From: Pseudomonas sp.
GTDB lineage: Bacteria; Pseudomonadota; Gammaproteobacteria; Pseudomonadales; Pseudomonadaceae
Direction of reading: 5' to 3'
Length of the DNA: 64,000 nucleotides
NCBI RefSeq assembly: GCF_030683065.1
Contig: NZ_JAUXMX010000004.1
Coordinates: 89,725-153,724, forward strand
Numbering within the stretch: position 1 is the first letter of the stretch; each line of letters starts with the position of its first letter. Both the position numbers and the translations under genes were made by a program. The notes beneath the pieces are model-generated. The model did not search any database and was not told the DNA's origin. It worked only from the letters and a program-made list of their open reading frames with translations. Below, one piece after another: positions 45,612 to 55,253 of this stretch.

Positions 45612-46325
45612 ATGGACAAGCAAGAGCAACAGAGCAGCCGCGTGGTGGAGAGTGCCGAGGACGCGCTGCGCAATATCATCGAAGGCTTTCAGCGCTTTCG
45701 TCAGGATGTGTTCCCGCAGCAGCAGGCGCTGTTCAAGAAGCTCGCCCATGAGCAGACGCCACGGGCGATGATCATCACCTGCGCCGATTCGCGCATCGTC
45801 CCTGAATTGATCACCCAGAGCGATCCCGGCGACCTGTTCGTCACCCGCAACGTCGGCAACGTAGTGCCGCCCTACGGGCAGATGATGGGCGGGGTATCTA
45901 CTGCCATCGAGTACGCGGTAATGGCCCTCGGCGTGCATCACATCATCATTTGTGGGCATTCCGATTGCGGCGCGATGAAGGCGGTGCTCAACCCTGAAGA
46001 GCTGGAGCGCATGCCTACGGTTAAAGCCTGGTTGCGCCATGCCGAGGTGGCCAAGATCGTGGTGGCGGACAATTGCGGCTGCACCGATCACAACACGCTA
46101 GGCATCCTCACCGAGGAAAACGTGGTGGCCCAACTCGACCACCTGCGCACCCATCCCTCGGTGGCCTCGCGTTTGGCCAGCGGTCAGCTGTTCATCCATG
46201 GCTGGGTGTACGACATCGAGACCAGCGCGATCAAAGCCTATGACGCCGAGAAAGGCGAGTTTCGCCAGATCGGTGACGGCCCGCTGCCGATGGCCACGCC
46301 GCGGCCGCGCTATTTGCAGGTCTGA
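45612..46325 (+). CDS. Beta-class carbonic anhydrase
   Basis: Interconverts CO2 and bicarbonate. The 237-residue protein has the zinc ligands in ITCADSRIVPE (Cys, Asp) and CGHSDCGAMKAV (His, Cys), with RNVGNVVPPYG between. The frame is open upstream, but the ATG at 45612 (MDKQEQQSSRVVESAEDAL) matches family length. A 245-bp gap upstream holds no recognised gene. Confidence 0.92.
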   Translation: MDKQEQQSSRVVESAEDALRNIIEGFQRFRQDVFPQQQALFKKLAHEQTPRAMIITCADSRIVPELITQSDPGDLFVTRNVGNVVPPYGQMMGGVSTAIEYAVMALGVHHIIICGHSDCGAMKAVLNPEELERMPTVKAWLRHAEVAKIVVADNCGCTDHNTLGILTEENVVAQLDHLRTHPSVASRLASGQLFIHGWVYDIETSAIKAYDAEKGEFRQIGDGPLPMATPRPRYLQV

Positions 46326-46368
46326 CGGTGATCCAGGCGTTATCCCGGGCTGGCCGGTGAAGCGCTTG

Positions 46369-47025
46369 TCAGCTCGCCGCGCGCGATTCATCCAGCTGCA
46401 GTTCTACCCCCAGCTGGCCTGACAGGCAGGGCCAGCGTTCCCAGGCTGCTGCGGTTTGCGGGTCGCTCAAGCGTTCACGGTAGGCACGCACGGAGGCTTG
46501 GTCGAAGCTGGCTTCGTCGAGCATGCCATCCACCGCGTGATGCACGGCTTCGTCCAGCTGATTGGCAAACGGCTCGCCGATCAACTGGTGAGCGATCAGG
46601 TTGGCCACCGTGGTGTCCAGTGGAATCAGTGGCTGGCCCAGGTGGGCGATATAGCGGTCGTTGACCTCCTCGACCAGGCGATGAGCCAGGTAGGCTTCGT
46701 CGAGCAAGCCGTCGAGGCCGTGATGCCCGGTGATCAGTGCGGGCGGCTGCAGAAAAAACTGCTCGGCAATTTTCAGTACCGGCTTGATCTGCGCCTCGAT
46801 ACCGGCTTCGCGTGCAACCTGATTAGCTGCTTCCAGCACATCGGGGACCTGCTCGATGTAAGCACTGACAAAGCGCGTCAGCACGCCCAGAGTATCGGTG
46901 TCGGGCAGGCGAATGGAGGGGTGCAGTCGTTCCAGCTGTGCACCCAGTTGTTTCTGGAGTTGGTAGCTGCTGGCTTCGTGTTGGTGGGCGTGCTGAATCA
47001 GTTCGCGCAATGCAGGGATATTCAT
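46369..47025 (-). CDS. Conserved hypothetical protein
   Basis: 218-residue soluble protein, MNIPALRELIQHAHQHEASS, mostly helical, with no recognised catalytic motif. HHGLDGLLDEAYLAHRLVEEVND and HQLIGEPFANQLDEAVHHAVDG are conserved-looking helices. AGGAG precedes the ATG at 47025. It lies between carbonic anhydrase and the cox cluster as in other Pseudomonas; its role is unknown. Confidence 0.76.
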   Translation of the reverse strand: MNIPALRELIQHAHQHEASSYQLQKQLGAQLERLHPSIRLPDTDTLGVLTRFVSAYIEQVPDVLEAANQVAREAGIEAQIKPVLKIAEQFFLQPPALITGHHGLDGLLDEAYLAHRLVEEVNDRYIAHLGQPLIPLDTTVANLIAHQLIGEPFANQLDEAVHHAVDGMLDEASFDQASVRAYRERLSDPQTAAAWERWPCLSGQLGVELQLDESRAAS

Positions 47026-47216
47026 GACTGCTCCTGAAATGAGGACATGGGCGTGAACCATAGCTGGTGGGAGACGGTTGCTCAGACGAGATTGTCATAA
47101 ATTTTTCATACTTATGCGAGCGCGCTATAAGGCGCTAAGCCTGATTCTAGCCAGGCCACACCCTCCGTGGCGTTTAGCGCAAGCCTTGTGCGGCTTTGGT
47201 CATTTTCGTTTTGACG

Positions 47217-47244
47217 TTGCCAGGTTGGAGTCGCCGTCTATACT
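47217..47244 (+). promoter_or_regulatory. Putative sigma70 promoter of the cox cluster
   Basis: TTGCCA (47217-47222) and TATACT (47239-47244) are separated by 16 bases, about 133 bp before coxB. The rest of the 350-bp region upstream of coxB holds no gene. Confidence 0.5.
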
Positions 47245-47377
47245 CGAATTCGAAAGGCAGTACCTGATAACACCGGACGGACTGCGGCACAGAGTGCTTT
47301 CGATAGTGTTGATGACCATCGAGTCTCTTTCGCACGCTCCGCCGGCGGGATAACAAGAACGATAAGGGGAACCCGCA

Positions 47378-48502
47378 ATGATGCGACATCCACGCGTTTG
47401 GATGAGCCTCCTGCTGTGTTTGGTATTCAGTTCGGCTCACGCCAGCTGGACAGTCAACATGGCGCCCGGAGCTACTGAGGTCAGTCGCTCGGTGTTTGAC
47501 TTGCACATGACCATTTTCTGGATCTGTGTGGTCATTGGCGTGATCGTGTTTGGTGCCATGTTCTGGTCGATGCTCGTTCACCGCCGTTCCACCGGGCACA
47601 AGCCTGCGCACTTCCACGAAAGCACTACGGTCGAGATCCTTTGGACCGTGGTACCGCTGTTGATTCTGGTGCTGATGGCTATTCCGGCGACCAAGACCTT
47701 GATCGAGATCTATGACAGCTCTGAATCCGAGCTGGATATTCAGATCACCGGGTACCAGTGGAAGTGGCATTACAAGTACCTGGGCCAGGACGTCGAGTTC
47801 TTCAGCAATTTGACCACGCCACGAAGCCAGATCAACAACCAGGCCGTAAAAGGTGAGCACTATCTGCTGGAGGTCGATGAGCCGCTAGTGGTGCCGGTTG
47901 GCACCAAGGTGCGCTTCCTCATCACCGCAGCCGACGTGATCCACTCCTGGTGGGTGCCGGCTCTGGCGGTGAAGAAGGATGCCATTCCTGGCTTCATCAA
48001 TGAGTCCTGGACACGTATCGACGAGCCCGGGATCTTCCGTGGTCAATGCACTGAGCTGTGCGGCAAGGACCACGGCTTCATGCCGGTAGTGGTTGAGGCC
48101 AAGTCCAAAGAAGACTTCGCCATCTGGCTGGCCGAGCGCAAGCAGCTGGCTGCCGCAGAGAGGGAGCTGACCAGCAAGGAATGGACCATGGATGAGCTGA
48201 TGGTCCGCGGCGAGAAGGCCTACGTCACCGCCTGTGCCGCCTGCCACCAAGCCAATGGCGAAGGCCTGCCGCCGATGTTCCCAGCGCTCAAGGGCTCGGC
48301 CATCGCGGTCGGCCCTGCTGAAGGCCATATCGACATAGTAGTCAACGGCAAGCCCGGTACCTCCATGGCCGCCTTCGGCAAGCAACTGTCGGAAGTCGAT
48401 CTGGCCGCGATCATCACCTACGAACGCAACGCCTGGGGCAACAAGCTCGGTGACATGGTCACCCCACAGGACATCGTTGCCTTCAAACAGGCTCAGGAGT
48501 AA
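47378..48502 (+). CDS. coxB: Cytochrome c oxidase subunit II with fused cytochrome c domain
   Basis: Accepts electrons from cytochrome c through CuA in aa3-type oxidase. The 374-residue protein has a signal peptide, two membrane helices, the CuA site (GQCTELCGKDHGFMPV) and a C-terminal cytochrome c domain with CAACHQ, so it is the caa3-like form with its own heme c. First gene of an eight-gene plus-strand cluster; coxA follows after 5 bp. Confidence 0.96.
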   Translation: MMRHPRVWMSLLLCLVFSSAHASWTVNMAPGATEVSRSVFDLHMTIFWICVVIGVIVFGAMFWSMLVHRRSTGHKPAHFHESTTVEILWTVVPLLILVLMAIPATKTLIEIYDSSESELDIQITGYQWKWHYKYLGQDVEFFSNLTTPRSQINNQAVKGEHYLLEVDEPLVVPVGTKVRFLITAADVIHSWWVPALAVKKDAIPGFINESWTRIDEPGIFRGQCTELCGKDHGFMPVVVEAKSKEDFAIWLAERKQLAAAERELTSKEWTMDELMVRGEKAYVTACAACHQANGEGLPPMFPALKGSAIAVGPAEGHIDIVVNGKPGTSMAAFGKQLSEVDLAAIITYERNAWGNKLGDMVTPQDIVAFKQAQE

Positions 48503-48507
48503 CGGAC

Positions 48508-50112
48508 ATGAGTGCAGTGATCGATCCGGGCCATGCTGGCCACGGTCATGCCGGACATGACCATCACCACGGCCCGGCCAAAGGCCTGATGCGCTGGGTG
48601 TTGACCACCAACCATAAAGACATCGGCACCATGTACCTGTGGTTCAGCTTCGCCATGTTCCTGCTTGGCGGCAGTATGGCCATGGTGATTCGTGCCGAGT
48701 TGTTCCAGCCGGGCCTGCAGATCGTGCAGCCGGAGTTCTTCAACCAGATGACCACCATGCACGGTCTGATCATGGTCTTTGGTGCGGTGATGCCGGCGTT
48801 TGTCGGCCTGGCCAACTGGATGGTTCCGCTGATGATCGGCGCGCCGGACATGGCCCTGCCGCGGATGAATAACTTCAGCTTCTGGCTGTTGCCGGCGGCC
48901 TTCGGACTGTTGGTCAGCACCCTGTTTATGGAAGGCGGTGGGCCGAACTTCGGTTGGACGTTCTATGCCCCGCTGTCTACCACTTACGGGCCGGAAAGCA
49001 CCACCTTCTTTATCTTCGCCGTGCACCTGATGGGCATCAGTTCGATCATGGGCGCGATCAACGTGGTCGCCACCATCCTCAACCTGCGCGCCCCCGGCAT
49101 GACCCTGATGAAGATGCCGCTGTTCGTCTGGACCTGGCTGATCACCGGCTTTTTGCTGATCGCGGTGATGCCGGTACTGGCGGGTTGCGTGACCATGATG
49201 CTGATGGATATCCACTTCGGCACCAGCTTCTTCACCGCCGCTGGCGGCGGTGACCCGGTACTGTTCCAGCACGTGTTCTGGTTCTTCGGTCATCCCGAGG
49301 TGTACATCATGATCCTGCCGGCCTTCGGAGCGGTCAGTGCGATCATCCCGGCCTTCGCCCGCAAGCCGCTGTTCGGCTACACCTCGATGGTCTACGCCAC
49401 GGCCTCTATCGCCTTCCTGTCGTTCATCGTCTGGGCGCACCACATGTTCACCGTGGGCATCCCGCTCACTGGTCAGCTGTTCTTCATGTACGCCACTATG
49501 CTGATCGCCGTACCGACCGGGGTGAAGGTGTTCAACTGGGCCAGCACCATGTGGCAGGGTTCGATGACGTTCGAGACGCCGATGCTGTTTTCGGTGGCCT
49601 TCGTCATCCTGTTCACCATCGGCGGCTTCTCTGGCCTGATGCTGGCCATCGCCCCGGCCGACTTCCAGTACCACGACACCTACTTCGTGGTGGCGCACTT
49701 CCACTATGTGCTGGTGCCGGGTGCGATCTTCGGCATCTTCGCCTCGGCCTACTACTGGCTGCCGAAGTGGACCGGGCACATGTACGACGAGACCCTGGGC
49801 AAGCTGCATTTCTGGATGAGCTTTGTGGGCATGAACCTGGCGTTCTTCCCGATGCACTTCGTCGGCTTGGCCGGCATGCCACGGCGTATTCCTGACTACA
49901 ACATGATGTTCGCCAACTTCAACATGGTGTCCTCGATCGGCGCCTTTATGTTCGGTGCCACGCAGTTGTTGTTCCTGTTTATCGTGATCAAGTGCATCCG
50001 TGGCGGTAAGCCCGCGCCGGCCAAACCCTGGGACGGTGCCGAAGGCCTTGAGTGGACAGTTCCGTCGCCAGCGCCTTATCACACCTTCCAGACCCCACCG
50101 GACGTGAAGTGA
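48508..50112 (+). CDS. coxA: Cytochrome c oxidase subunit I
   Basis: Catalytic heme-copper subunit (heme a, heme a3-CuB) that reduces O2 and pumps protons. The 534-residue protein has about twelve membrane helices. Ligand and catalytic motifs are TMHGLIMVFG, WFFGHPEVYIMILP (His-Tyr crosslink), WAHHMFTVG and VVAHFHYVLVPG. The N-terminus is His-rich (HAGHGHAGHDHHHG), a common feature in Pseudomonas. Confidence 0.97.
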   Translation: MSAVIDPGHAGHGHAGHDHHHGPAKGLMRWVLTTNHKDIGTMYLWFSFAMFLLGGSMAMVIRAELFQPGLQIVQPEFFNQMTTMHGLIMVFGAVMPAFVGLANWMVPLMIGAPDMALPRMNNFSFWLLPAAFGLLVSTLFMEGGGPNFGWTFYAPLSTTYGPESTTFFIFAVHLMGISSIMGAINVVATILNLRAPGMTLMKMPLFVWTWLITGFLLIAVMPVLAGCVTMMLMDIHFGTSFFTAAGGGDPVLFQHVFWFFGHPEVYIMILPAFGAVSAIIPAFARKPLFGYTSMVYATASIAFLSFIVWAHHMFTVGIPLTGQLFFMYATMLIAVPTGVKVFNWASTMWQGSMTFETPMLFSVAFVILFTIGGFSGLMLAIAPADFQYHDTYFVVAHFHYVLVPGAIFGIFASAYYWLPKWTGHMYDETLGKLHFWMSFVGMNLAFFPMHFVGLAGMPRRIPDYNMMFANFNMVSSIGAFMFGATQLLFLFIVIKCIRGGKPAPAKPWDGAEGLEWTVPSPAPYHTFQTPPDVK

Positions 50113-50194
50113 TGTGCCCTTTTGCAGGTGCGACCTCGCGCGCGATCCGGTGCCCTCTTGGCGTGCAGGTTGGTTCCTGCGGGGATGTGCGGAC

Positions 50195-50746
50195 ATGAAC
50201 GAAAGCCTGAGTACCCGCCGCCTGGTCACCCGGTTGTGTCTGGTGGTGGTTGGCATGTTCGGTTTTGGTTTCGCCCTGGTGCCGATCTACGACGTGATGT
50301 GTCAGGCCTTTGGTATCAACGGTAAGACCGCTGGCGCCTACCAGGCCGGGCAGCAGAGCGTTGACGAATCGCGCCAGGTGCGTGTGCAGTTTCTCGCTAC
50401 CAATGCAGCCGATATGGTCTGGGAGTTCCGCCCGCTGGCCGATGAAGTGACAGTGCATCCGGGCGACACCACGCAGATGGTTTTTGTTGCACACAACCCC
50501 ACCGACAAACCGATGACCGCTCAGGCTATTCCCAGCGTTGCACCCTCCAGGGCGGCGGCGTATTTCCACAAGACCGAGTGCTTCTGCTTTACCCAACAGG
50601 TGCTGCAGCCCGGCGAACGTATTGAAATGCCGGTGCGCTTTATCGTCGACCGGGATTTACCCGCAGATGTTCGCTACCTGACTCTGGCCTATGCCCTGTT
50701 CGATATCACTGCGAGTAAACCGCCTGTAGCCCAGGTGGGCCAATAA
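50195..50746 (+). CDS. ctaG: Cytochrome c oxidase assembly protein (CuB insertion)
   Basis: Cox11-type copper chaperone for the CuB site. The 183-residue protein has one membrane helix (LCLVVVGMFGFGFALVPIYD) and the copper motif ECFCFTQQ. The ATG at 50195 (MNESLSTRRLVTRL) is chosen; the frame is open back to 50114 but the extra 27 codons show no family similarity. There is an 82-bp gap from coxA and 11 bp to coxC. Confidence 0.93.
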   Translation: MNESLSTRRLVTRLCLVVVGMFGFGFALVPIYDVMCQAFGINGKTAGAYQAGQQSVDESRQVRVQFLATNAADMVWEFRPLADEVTVHPGDTTQMVFVAHNPTDKPMTAQAIPSVAPSRAAAYFHKTECFCFTQQVLQPGERIEMPVRFIVDRDLPADVRYLTLAYALFDITASKPPVAQVGQ

Positions 50747-50757
50747 GGAGAATAAAG

Positions 50758-51645
50758 ATGGCAGCTCATGAGCAGTACTACGTCCCCGCCCAGAGCAAGT
50801 GGCCGATTATTGCCACCCTCGGTTTGCTGATCACGGTTTACGGACTCGGCGCCTGGTTCAACGACCTGTCGGCCAATCGAGAGGACTCCAACGGGCCGCT
50901 CATCTTCTTCATCGGCAGCCTGTTCCTCGCCTATATGCTGTTTGGCTGGTTCGGTGCCGTGATCAAGGAGAGCCGCTCCGGCCTCTACAGCGCGCAGATG
51001 GACCTCTCGTTCCGTTGGGGCATGAGCTGGTTTATCTTCTCCGAGGTGATGTTCTTCGCCGCGTTCTTCGGCGTGCTGTTCTATGTGCGCACCTGGGCCG
51101 GCCCATGGCTTGGTGGTGAAGGCGACAAGGGCGTGAGCAATATGCTCTGGCCGGGCTTTGAATACACCTGGCCGTTGCTCAACACGCCAGATCCAAAGCT
51201 GTTCCCGGCTCCCAGTGGGGTCATCAGTGCCTGGGGTTTACCGCTGATTAACACCATCCTGTTGGTGGCCTCCAGCTTCACCCTGACCTTTGCCCACCAC
51301 GCGTTACGCAAGAACCAGCGCAAGCCGTTGACACTTTGGCTGGCGCTGACGGTCGTGCTTGGTGTGGCGTTCCTGATATTGCAGGCCGAAGAGTATATCC
51401 ATGCCTATTCCGAGCTGGGCCTGACCCTGGGTTCGGGAATCTATGGTGCAACCTTCTTTATGCTCACCGGCTTTCACGGTGCGCACGTCACCTTCGGGGC
51501 GATCATGCTTACGGTGATGCTGGTTCGCGTTATGCGTGGCCACTTCAGCCCCGAGCATCACTTTGGCTTCGAGGCTGCCGCTTGGTACTGGCACTTCGTT
51601 GATGTGGTATGGATCGGCCTGTACACCTTCGTTTACGTGCTCTAG
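50758..51645 (+). CDS. coxC: Cytochrome c oxidase subunit III
   Basis: 295-residue membrane protein with seven expected helices. Family segments are FRWGMSWFIFSEVMFFAAFFG, LTGFHGAHVTFGAI and FEAAAWYWHFVDVVWIGLY. It stabilises proton pumping by subunit I. AAGGAG precedes the start, 11 bp after ctaG. Confidence 0.96.
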   Translation: MAAHEQYYVPAQSKWPIIATLGLLITVYGLGAWFNDLSANREDSNGPLIFFIGSLFLAYMLFGWFGAVIKESRSGLYSAQMDLSFRWGMSWFIFSEVMFFAAFFGVLFYVRTWAGPWLGGEGDKGVSNMLWPGFEYTWPLLNTPDPKLFPAPSGVISAWGLPLINTILLVASSFTLTFAHHALRKNQRKPLTLWLALTVVLGVAFLILQAEEYIHAYSELGLTLGSGIYGATFFMLTGFHGAHVTFGAIMLTVMLVRVMRGHFSPEHHFGFEAAAWYWHFVDVVWIGLYTFVYVL

Positions 51646-51675
51646 GAGAGCTTCACGGCGCGGAGGGTTATTGTG

Positions 51676-51879
51676 TTACCAGGTCACCTGGGATGTCAGT
51701 TGGCCGCTGTAGAAGCCCCATGCAATGAGGGCTACAGTCAGGGCGGTGAGCGTGACGCGCACGGTAAGGGCGTTGACCACTCGGGAAGAGCGGCCCTCGT
51801 CCTTGACCAGGAAGAACAGGCCACTGAACAAGCTGATCATGGTGGCCAGTAACAAGAGGACGATTGCGACCTTGAGCAT
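51676..51879 (-). CDS. DUF2909 small twin-helix membrane protein
   Basis: 67-residue protein with two membrane segments (VAIVLLLLATMISLFSGLFF and VTLTALTVALIAWGFY). It lies on the opposite strand between coxC and the SURF1 gene, as in other Pseudomonas cox clusters. Function unknown. The start MLKVAIVLLL at 51879 is preferred over a longer upstream frame. Confidence 0.82.
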   Translation of the reverse strand: MLKVAIVLLLLATMISLFSGLFFLVKDEGRSSRVVNALTVRVTLTALTVALIAWGFYSGQLTSQVTW

Positions 51880-51954
51880 GCGTAACTCCGGGGGGAGGGA
51901 AATGTCTTGCAGATGCAGTATAGCCAGCTTGGCACGAGCTTCGAGCCGCGCACA

Positions 51955-52686
51955 ATGAATGCCTTTCGCCCTGGCTGGCTGCCCAGCTTGCTGGTCGCGT
52001 TGCTGTTGCCGGTACTTGTCAGCCTGGGGTTTTGGCAGTTGGCGCGGGCCGAGCAAAAGCGCGAACTACTGGCTGCCCATCAGGCCCGGCAAGTGGCCGC
52101 CCCGATCGCTATTGCTGAGCTTGAGGGCCTGCCCAATCCGGCCTATGTACGGGTGCAGTTACAGGGTCACTTCGATGCGGCGCACAGCTTTTTATTGGAT
52201 AACCGCACCCGTGATGGCCAGGCGGGTGTTGAAGTCCTGCAGCCTTTTTATGACCAGGCCAGCGGTCTTTGGCTGTTGCTCAATCGCGGCTGGCTGCCCT
52301 GGCCGGATCGCCGCATCACCCCTACGTTCAACACCCCCGACACGCCGCTGCGCCTGCAAGCCTCGGTATACGTGTCCCTCGGCGACGGATTACAACTGCA
52401 GCAGGAGCCACAGAGCAATACCTGGCCGCGGTTGATCAGCGCGGTCAAGCCGGACGAACTCTGGCGGCAACTGGGCCGCGCAGGCCTGAGCCATGAGCTG
52501 CGCCTGCAGCCTGGCCCCGGGTCTTTGCGGGTCGACTGGCCGGTGGTCGCCATGAGTCCGGATAAACACTTGGGCTACGCTTTTCAATGGTTCGCTCTGG
52601 CAACGGCCTTGCTCGGTCTGTTCGTCTATTTAGGTTTGCATAACGCGCGGGAGACTCGCCATGAACCCAGCCATCACTCTGTCTGA
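51955..52686 (+). CDS. SURF1 family oxidase assembly protein
   Basis: 243-residue protein with a membrane helix at each end (LPSLLVALLLPVLVSLGFWQLAR and FQWFALATALLGLFVYLGL), the SURF1 topology, and conserved NRTRDGQAGVEVLQPF and LLNRGWLPWPDR. It helps heme a insertion into subunit I. The start at 51955 has only a weak ribosome-binding site. Its end overlaps the next gene by 26 bp. Confidence 0.88.
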   Translation: MNAFRPGWLPSLLVALLLPVLVSLGFWQLARAEQKRELLAAHQARQVAAPIAIAELEGLPNPAYVRVQLQGHFDAAHSFLLDNRTRDGQAGVEVLQPFYDQASGLWLLLNRGWLPWPDRRITPTFNTPDTPLRLQASVYVSLGDGLQLQQEPQSNTWPRLISAVKPDELWRQLGRAGLSHELRLQPGPGSLRVDWPVVAMSPDKHLGYAFQWFALATALLGLFVYLGLHNARETRHEPSHHSV

Positions 52687-53245
52687 AGAGTCGCCCAACC
52701 GCCGTCGCCGCGGGCGTCTGCAGTTGATCATGATTCTTGCCGTGGTTATCGCCCCGATGATCCTGGCCAGCGCCATGTACCAGTGGCGCTTTTGGGTCCC
52801 GGAAACCCGTAGCTACCACGGCGAATTGATCGGCACCGGCCAGACCCGTGCGGACCTTGGCGTGAGCGGTGCGCCTGAGGAGCGCTGGCAGTTGCTGGTG
52901 ACAGTGCCGGGCGCCTGCGATGCGGATTGCAAGCAGTTGGTGTTTCTCGCCCGGCAGATTCATATCGGCCTTAACCGCGATACCGCGCGGGCCACTCATG
53001 CCCTGGCCAGCACACAGCCCTTGGTCGCCGAATATGACGCGCTGCTGCGTCGGGAGTTTCCGCAGTTGACCCGCTATCCACTAGAGCCCCAGGCCTACAC
53101 CAAAACTGCCGGCAAGGTCGAAGGGGCGCAACTGTGGATCGTCGATCCGCACGGTAATCTGGTGCTGCGCTATGACAGTCGTAGCAAGGGCAAGGCGATT
53201 CTTAACGACCTGAAGCATTTGCTGAAGATTTCCCAAATCGGCTGA
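52661..53245 (+). CDS. Conserved cox-cluster membrane protein (thioredoxin-like)
   Basis: 194-residue protein with one N-terminal membrane helix (LIMILAVVIAPMILASAMYQW). The periplasmic part reads WQLLVTVPGACDADCKQLVFLARQIH, a CxxxC arrangement as in SCO-like thioredoxin folds, and ends VDPHGNLVLRYDSRSKGKAI. It may act in copper or redox handling for the oxidase; this is inference from sequence and position. It overlaps SURF1 by 26 bp and precedes ctaA. Confidence 0.82.
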   Translation: MNPAITLSEESPNRRRRGRLQLIMILAVVIAPMILASAMYQWRFWVPETRSYHGELIGTGQTRADLGVSGAPEERWQLLVTVPGACDADCKQLVFLARQIHIGLNRDTARATHALASTQPLVAEYDALLRREFPQLTRYPLEPQAYTKTAGKVEGAQLWIVDPHGNLVLRYDSRSKGKAILNDLKHLLKISQIG

Positions 53246-53279
53246 TGTGCAGGAATTACGTGCAGGAACAAGGAGCTTC

Positions 53280-54323
53280 ATGATGGCCAAACCCGGCTAC
53301 CGCCTCGCTTTGTTCGCCACCCTCCTGACCGTGGTGGTGGTGGTGCTTGGTGCCTATACCCGGCTGACCCACGCGGGGTTGGGCTGCCCGGACTGGCCCG
53401 GCTGCTACGGTTTTCTCGGCGTACCCATGAGCGAACACAAGCAGGCGCTGGCCGAGATGCGTTTTCCCGAGGCGCCGGTTGAGGTGGCCAAGGGTTGGTA
53501 CGAAATGGTGCACCGCTACTTTGCCGGCAGTCTCGGCCTGGTAATCCTGGCGCTGGCGGTGCATGCACTGCGGCGGCGCGGTGAGCCGGGGCAACCGCTG
53601 AAATTGCCGCTGTTGCTGCTCGGTCTGGTGATCCTGCAAGGGGCCTTCGGCATGTGGACGGTAACCTTGAAACTCTGGCCGCAAGTGGTGACCGCCCATT
53701 TGCTTGGCGGTTTTGCCACCCTTAGCCTGCTATTTCTGCTGACCTTGCGCCTGTCCGGTGCTACCCACGCGTTAGCATCATTTTCCGTGCACCTGCGCCG
53801 TCTGGCCGCGCTCGGCCTGCTGCTGGTAATCGGGCAGATTGCCCTCGGTGGTTGGGTCAGCAGTAATTACGCGGCGGTCGCCTGCGTTGACCTGCCGACC
53901 TGCCATGGTGAATGGTGGCCAGCGATGGATTTCGCCAACGGCTTTCACCTGACCCAGCATATCGGCCCGAATTACCTCGGTGGCCAGCTCGACAGCGACG
54001 CGCGTACGGCCATCCACATGACCCATCGTCTGGGTGCGGTGGCGTTGACGCTGGTGCTGCTGCTCCTAGCCTGGCAACTGCGTCGGAGCGGGTTGTCGCG
54101 CTTGGCCGGCCTGCTGCTGCTGGCGCTCGGCGTGCAGATCAGCCTGGGCATCAGCAACGTGGTGTTCCATCTGCCGCTGCTGGTGGCAGTGGCGCATAAC
54201 GCAGGTGGTGCGCTATTGCTACTGACGATGGTATTGATCAATTACCGGGTGAGCGCTGCTGTGCCGCGCGCATCCAGGGCAACAGTCGAGCAAGCTGCAA
54301 TCGTTCCGTTGCCTTGCAAATAA
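53280..54323 (+). CDS. ctaA: Heme A synthase (COX15/CtaA)
   Basis: Oxidises heme O to heme A for the aa3 oxidase. The 347-residue membrane protein has about eight helices. It starts [20 protein letters not shown] and has [22 protein letters not shown] and [11 protein letters not shown] (heme-ligand His), repeated later as [20 protein letters not shown] precedes two adjacent ATG codons (53280 and 53283); either may be used. Followed 19 bp later by ctaB. Confidence 0.93.
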   Translation: MMAKPGYRLALFATLLTVVVVVLGAYTRLTHAGLGCPDWPGCYGFLGVPMSEHKQALAEMRFPEAPVEVAKGWYEMVHRYFAGSLGLVILALAVHALRRRGEPGQPLKLPLLLLGLVILQGAFGMWTVTLKLWPQVVTAHLLGGFATLSLLFLLTLRLSGATHALASFSVHLRRLAALGLLLVIGQIALGGWVSSNYAAVACVDLPTCHGEWWPAMDFANGFHLTQHIGPNYLGGQLDSDARTAIHMTHRLGAVALTLVLLLLAWQLRRSGLSRLAGLLLLALGVQISLGISNVVFHLPLLVAVAHNAGGALLLLTMVLINYRVSAAVPRASRATVEQAAIVPLPCK

Positions 54324-54342
54324 CAATCAAGGAGAGACCCCT

Positions 54343-55242
54343 ATGGCTACTCTACTGCGCGAACAACAGGCTCACGTCAGCTGGCGCGACTACCTGGAGC
54401 TGACCAAGCCCAAGGTGGTGGTGCTGATGCTGATTACATCATTGGTCGGCATGTTCCTCGCGACCCGCGCCGGCGTGCCCTGGACGGTGCTGGTGTTCGG
54501 CAACCTGGGCATCGGCCTGTGCGCCGGCGGCGCGGCGGCGGTCAATCATGTGGTGGATCGGCGAATCGACTCGATCATGGCGCGCACCCACAAGCGCCCG
54601 CTGGCCGAAGGCCGGGTCACCCCGCTGGCGGCGCTGAGCTTCGCCTTGCTGCTATCGGTGGCCGGCCTCAGCCTGCTGCTGGCTTTCACCAACGAGCTGG
54701 CCGCCTGGCTGACCCTCGCCTCGCTGCTTGGCTATGCGGTGATTTATACCGGGTTTCTCAAACGTGCCACGCCGCAGAACATCGTCATCGGTGGCTTGGC
54801 TGGCGCCGCTCCGCCGTTGCTTGGCTGGGTTGCGGTCACTGGCGAGCTGACCGCCGAGCCGCTGCTGCTGGTGCTGATCATCTTCGCCTGGACCCCGCCG
54901 CACTTCTGGGCCCTGGCTATTCACCGCAAGGCCGAATATGCCAAGGCCAACATCCCGATGCTGCCGGTGACCCATGGTGAGCACTACACCAAGGTGCACA
55001 TCCTGCTCTACACCTGTGCAATGTTCGCCGTTAGCCTGCTGCCCTACGCCATTCACATGAGCGGCCTGCTCTACCTGGTCTGCGCCATTGGCTTGGGCGC
55101 GCGCTTTCTGCACTGGGCCTGGGTGCTGTACCGTGACAGCAAACCGCACGCGGCGATCAACACCTTCAAGTACAGTATCTGGTACCTGTTCCTGCTGTTT
55201 ATCGCCCTGCTAGTCGACCATTATCTGCTGTTCAACCTGTAA
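54343..55242 (+). CDS. ctaB: Protoheme IX farnesyltransferase (heme O synthase)
   Basis: Adds a farnesyl group to heme b to form heme O. The 299-residue UbiA-family membrane protein has the prenyl-diphosphate motif [19 protein letters not shown] (NxxxDxxxD) and the second loop motif around [25 protein letters not shown] precedes the start. Works upstream of CtaA. Confidence 0.95.
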   Translation: MATLLREQQAHVSWRDYLELTKPKVVVLMLITSLVGMFLATRAGVPWTVLVFGNLGIGLCAGGAAAVNHVVDRRIDSIMARTHKRPLAEGRVTPLAALSFALLLSVAGLSLLLAFTNELAAWLTLASLLGYAVIYTGFLKRATPQNIVIGGLAGAAPPLLGWVAVTGELTAEPLLLVLIIFAWTPPHFWALAIHRKAEYAKANIPMLPVTHGEHYTKVHILLYTCAMFAVSLLPYAIHMSGLLYLVCAIGLGARFLHWAWVLYRDSKPHAAINTFKYSIWYLFLLFIALLVDHYLLFNL

Positions 55243-55253
55243 TCGTTGGTGTC

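Noticed and set aside
48493..50256. 587-codon minus-strand frame opposite coxA
   Set aside because: Composition is dominated by His/Arg/Gly/Gln as expected for the complement of membrane-protein codons; coxA is certain.
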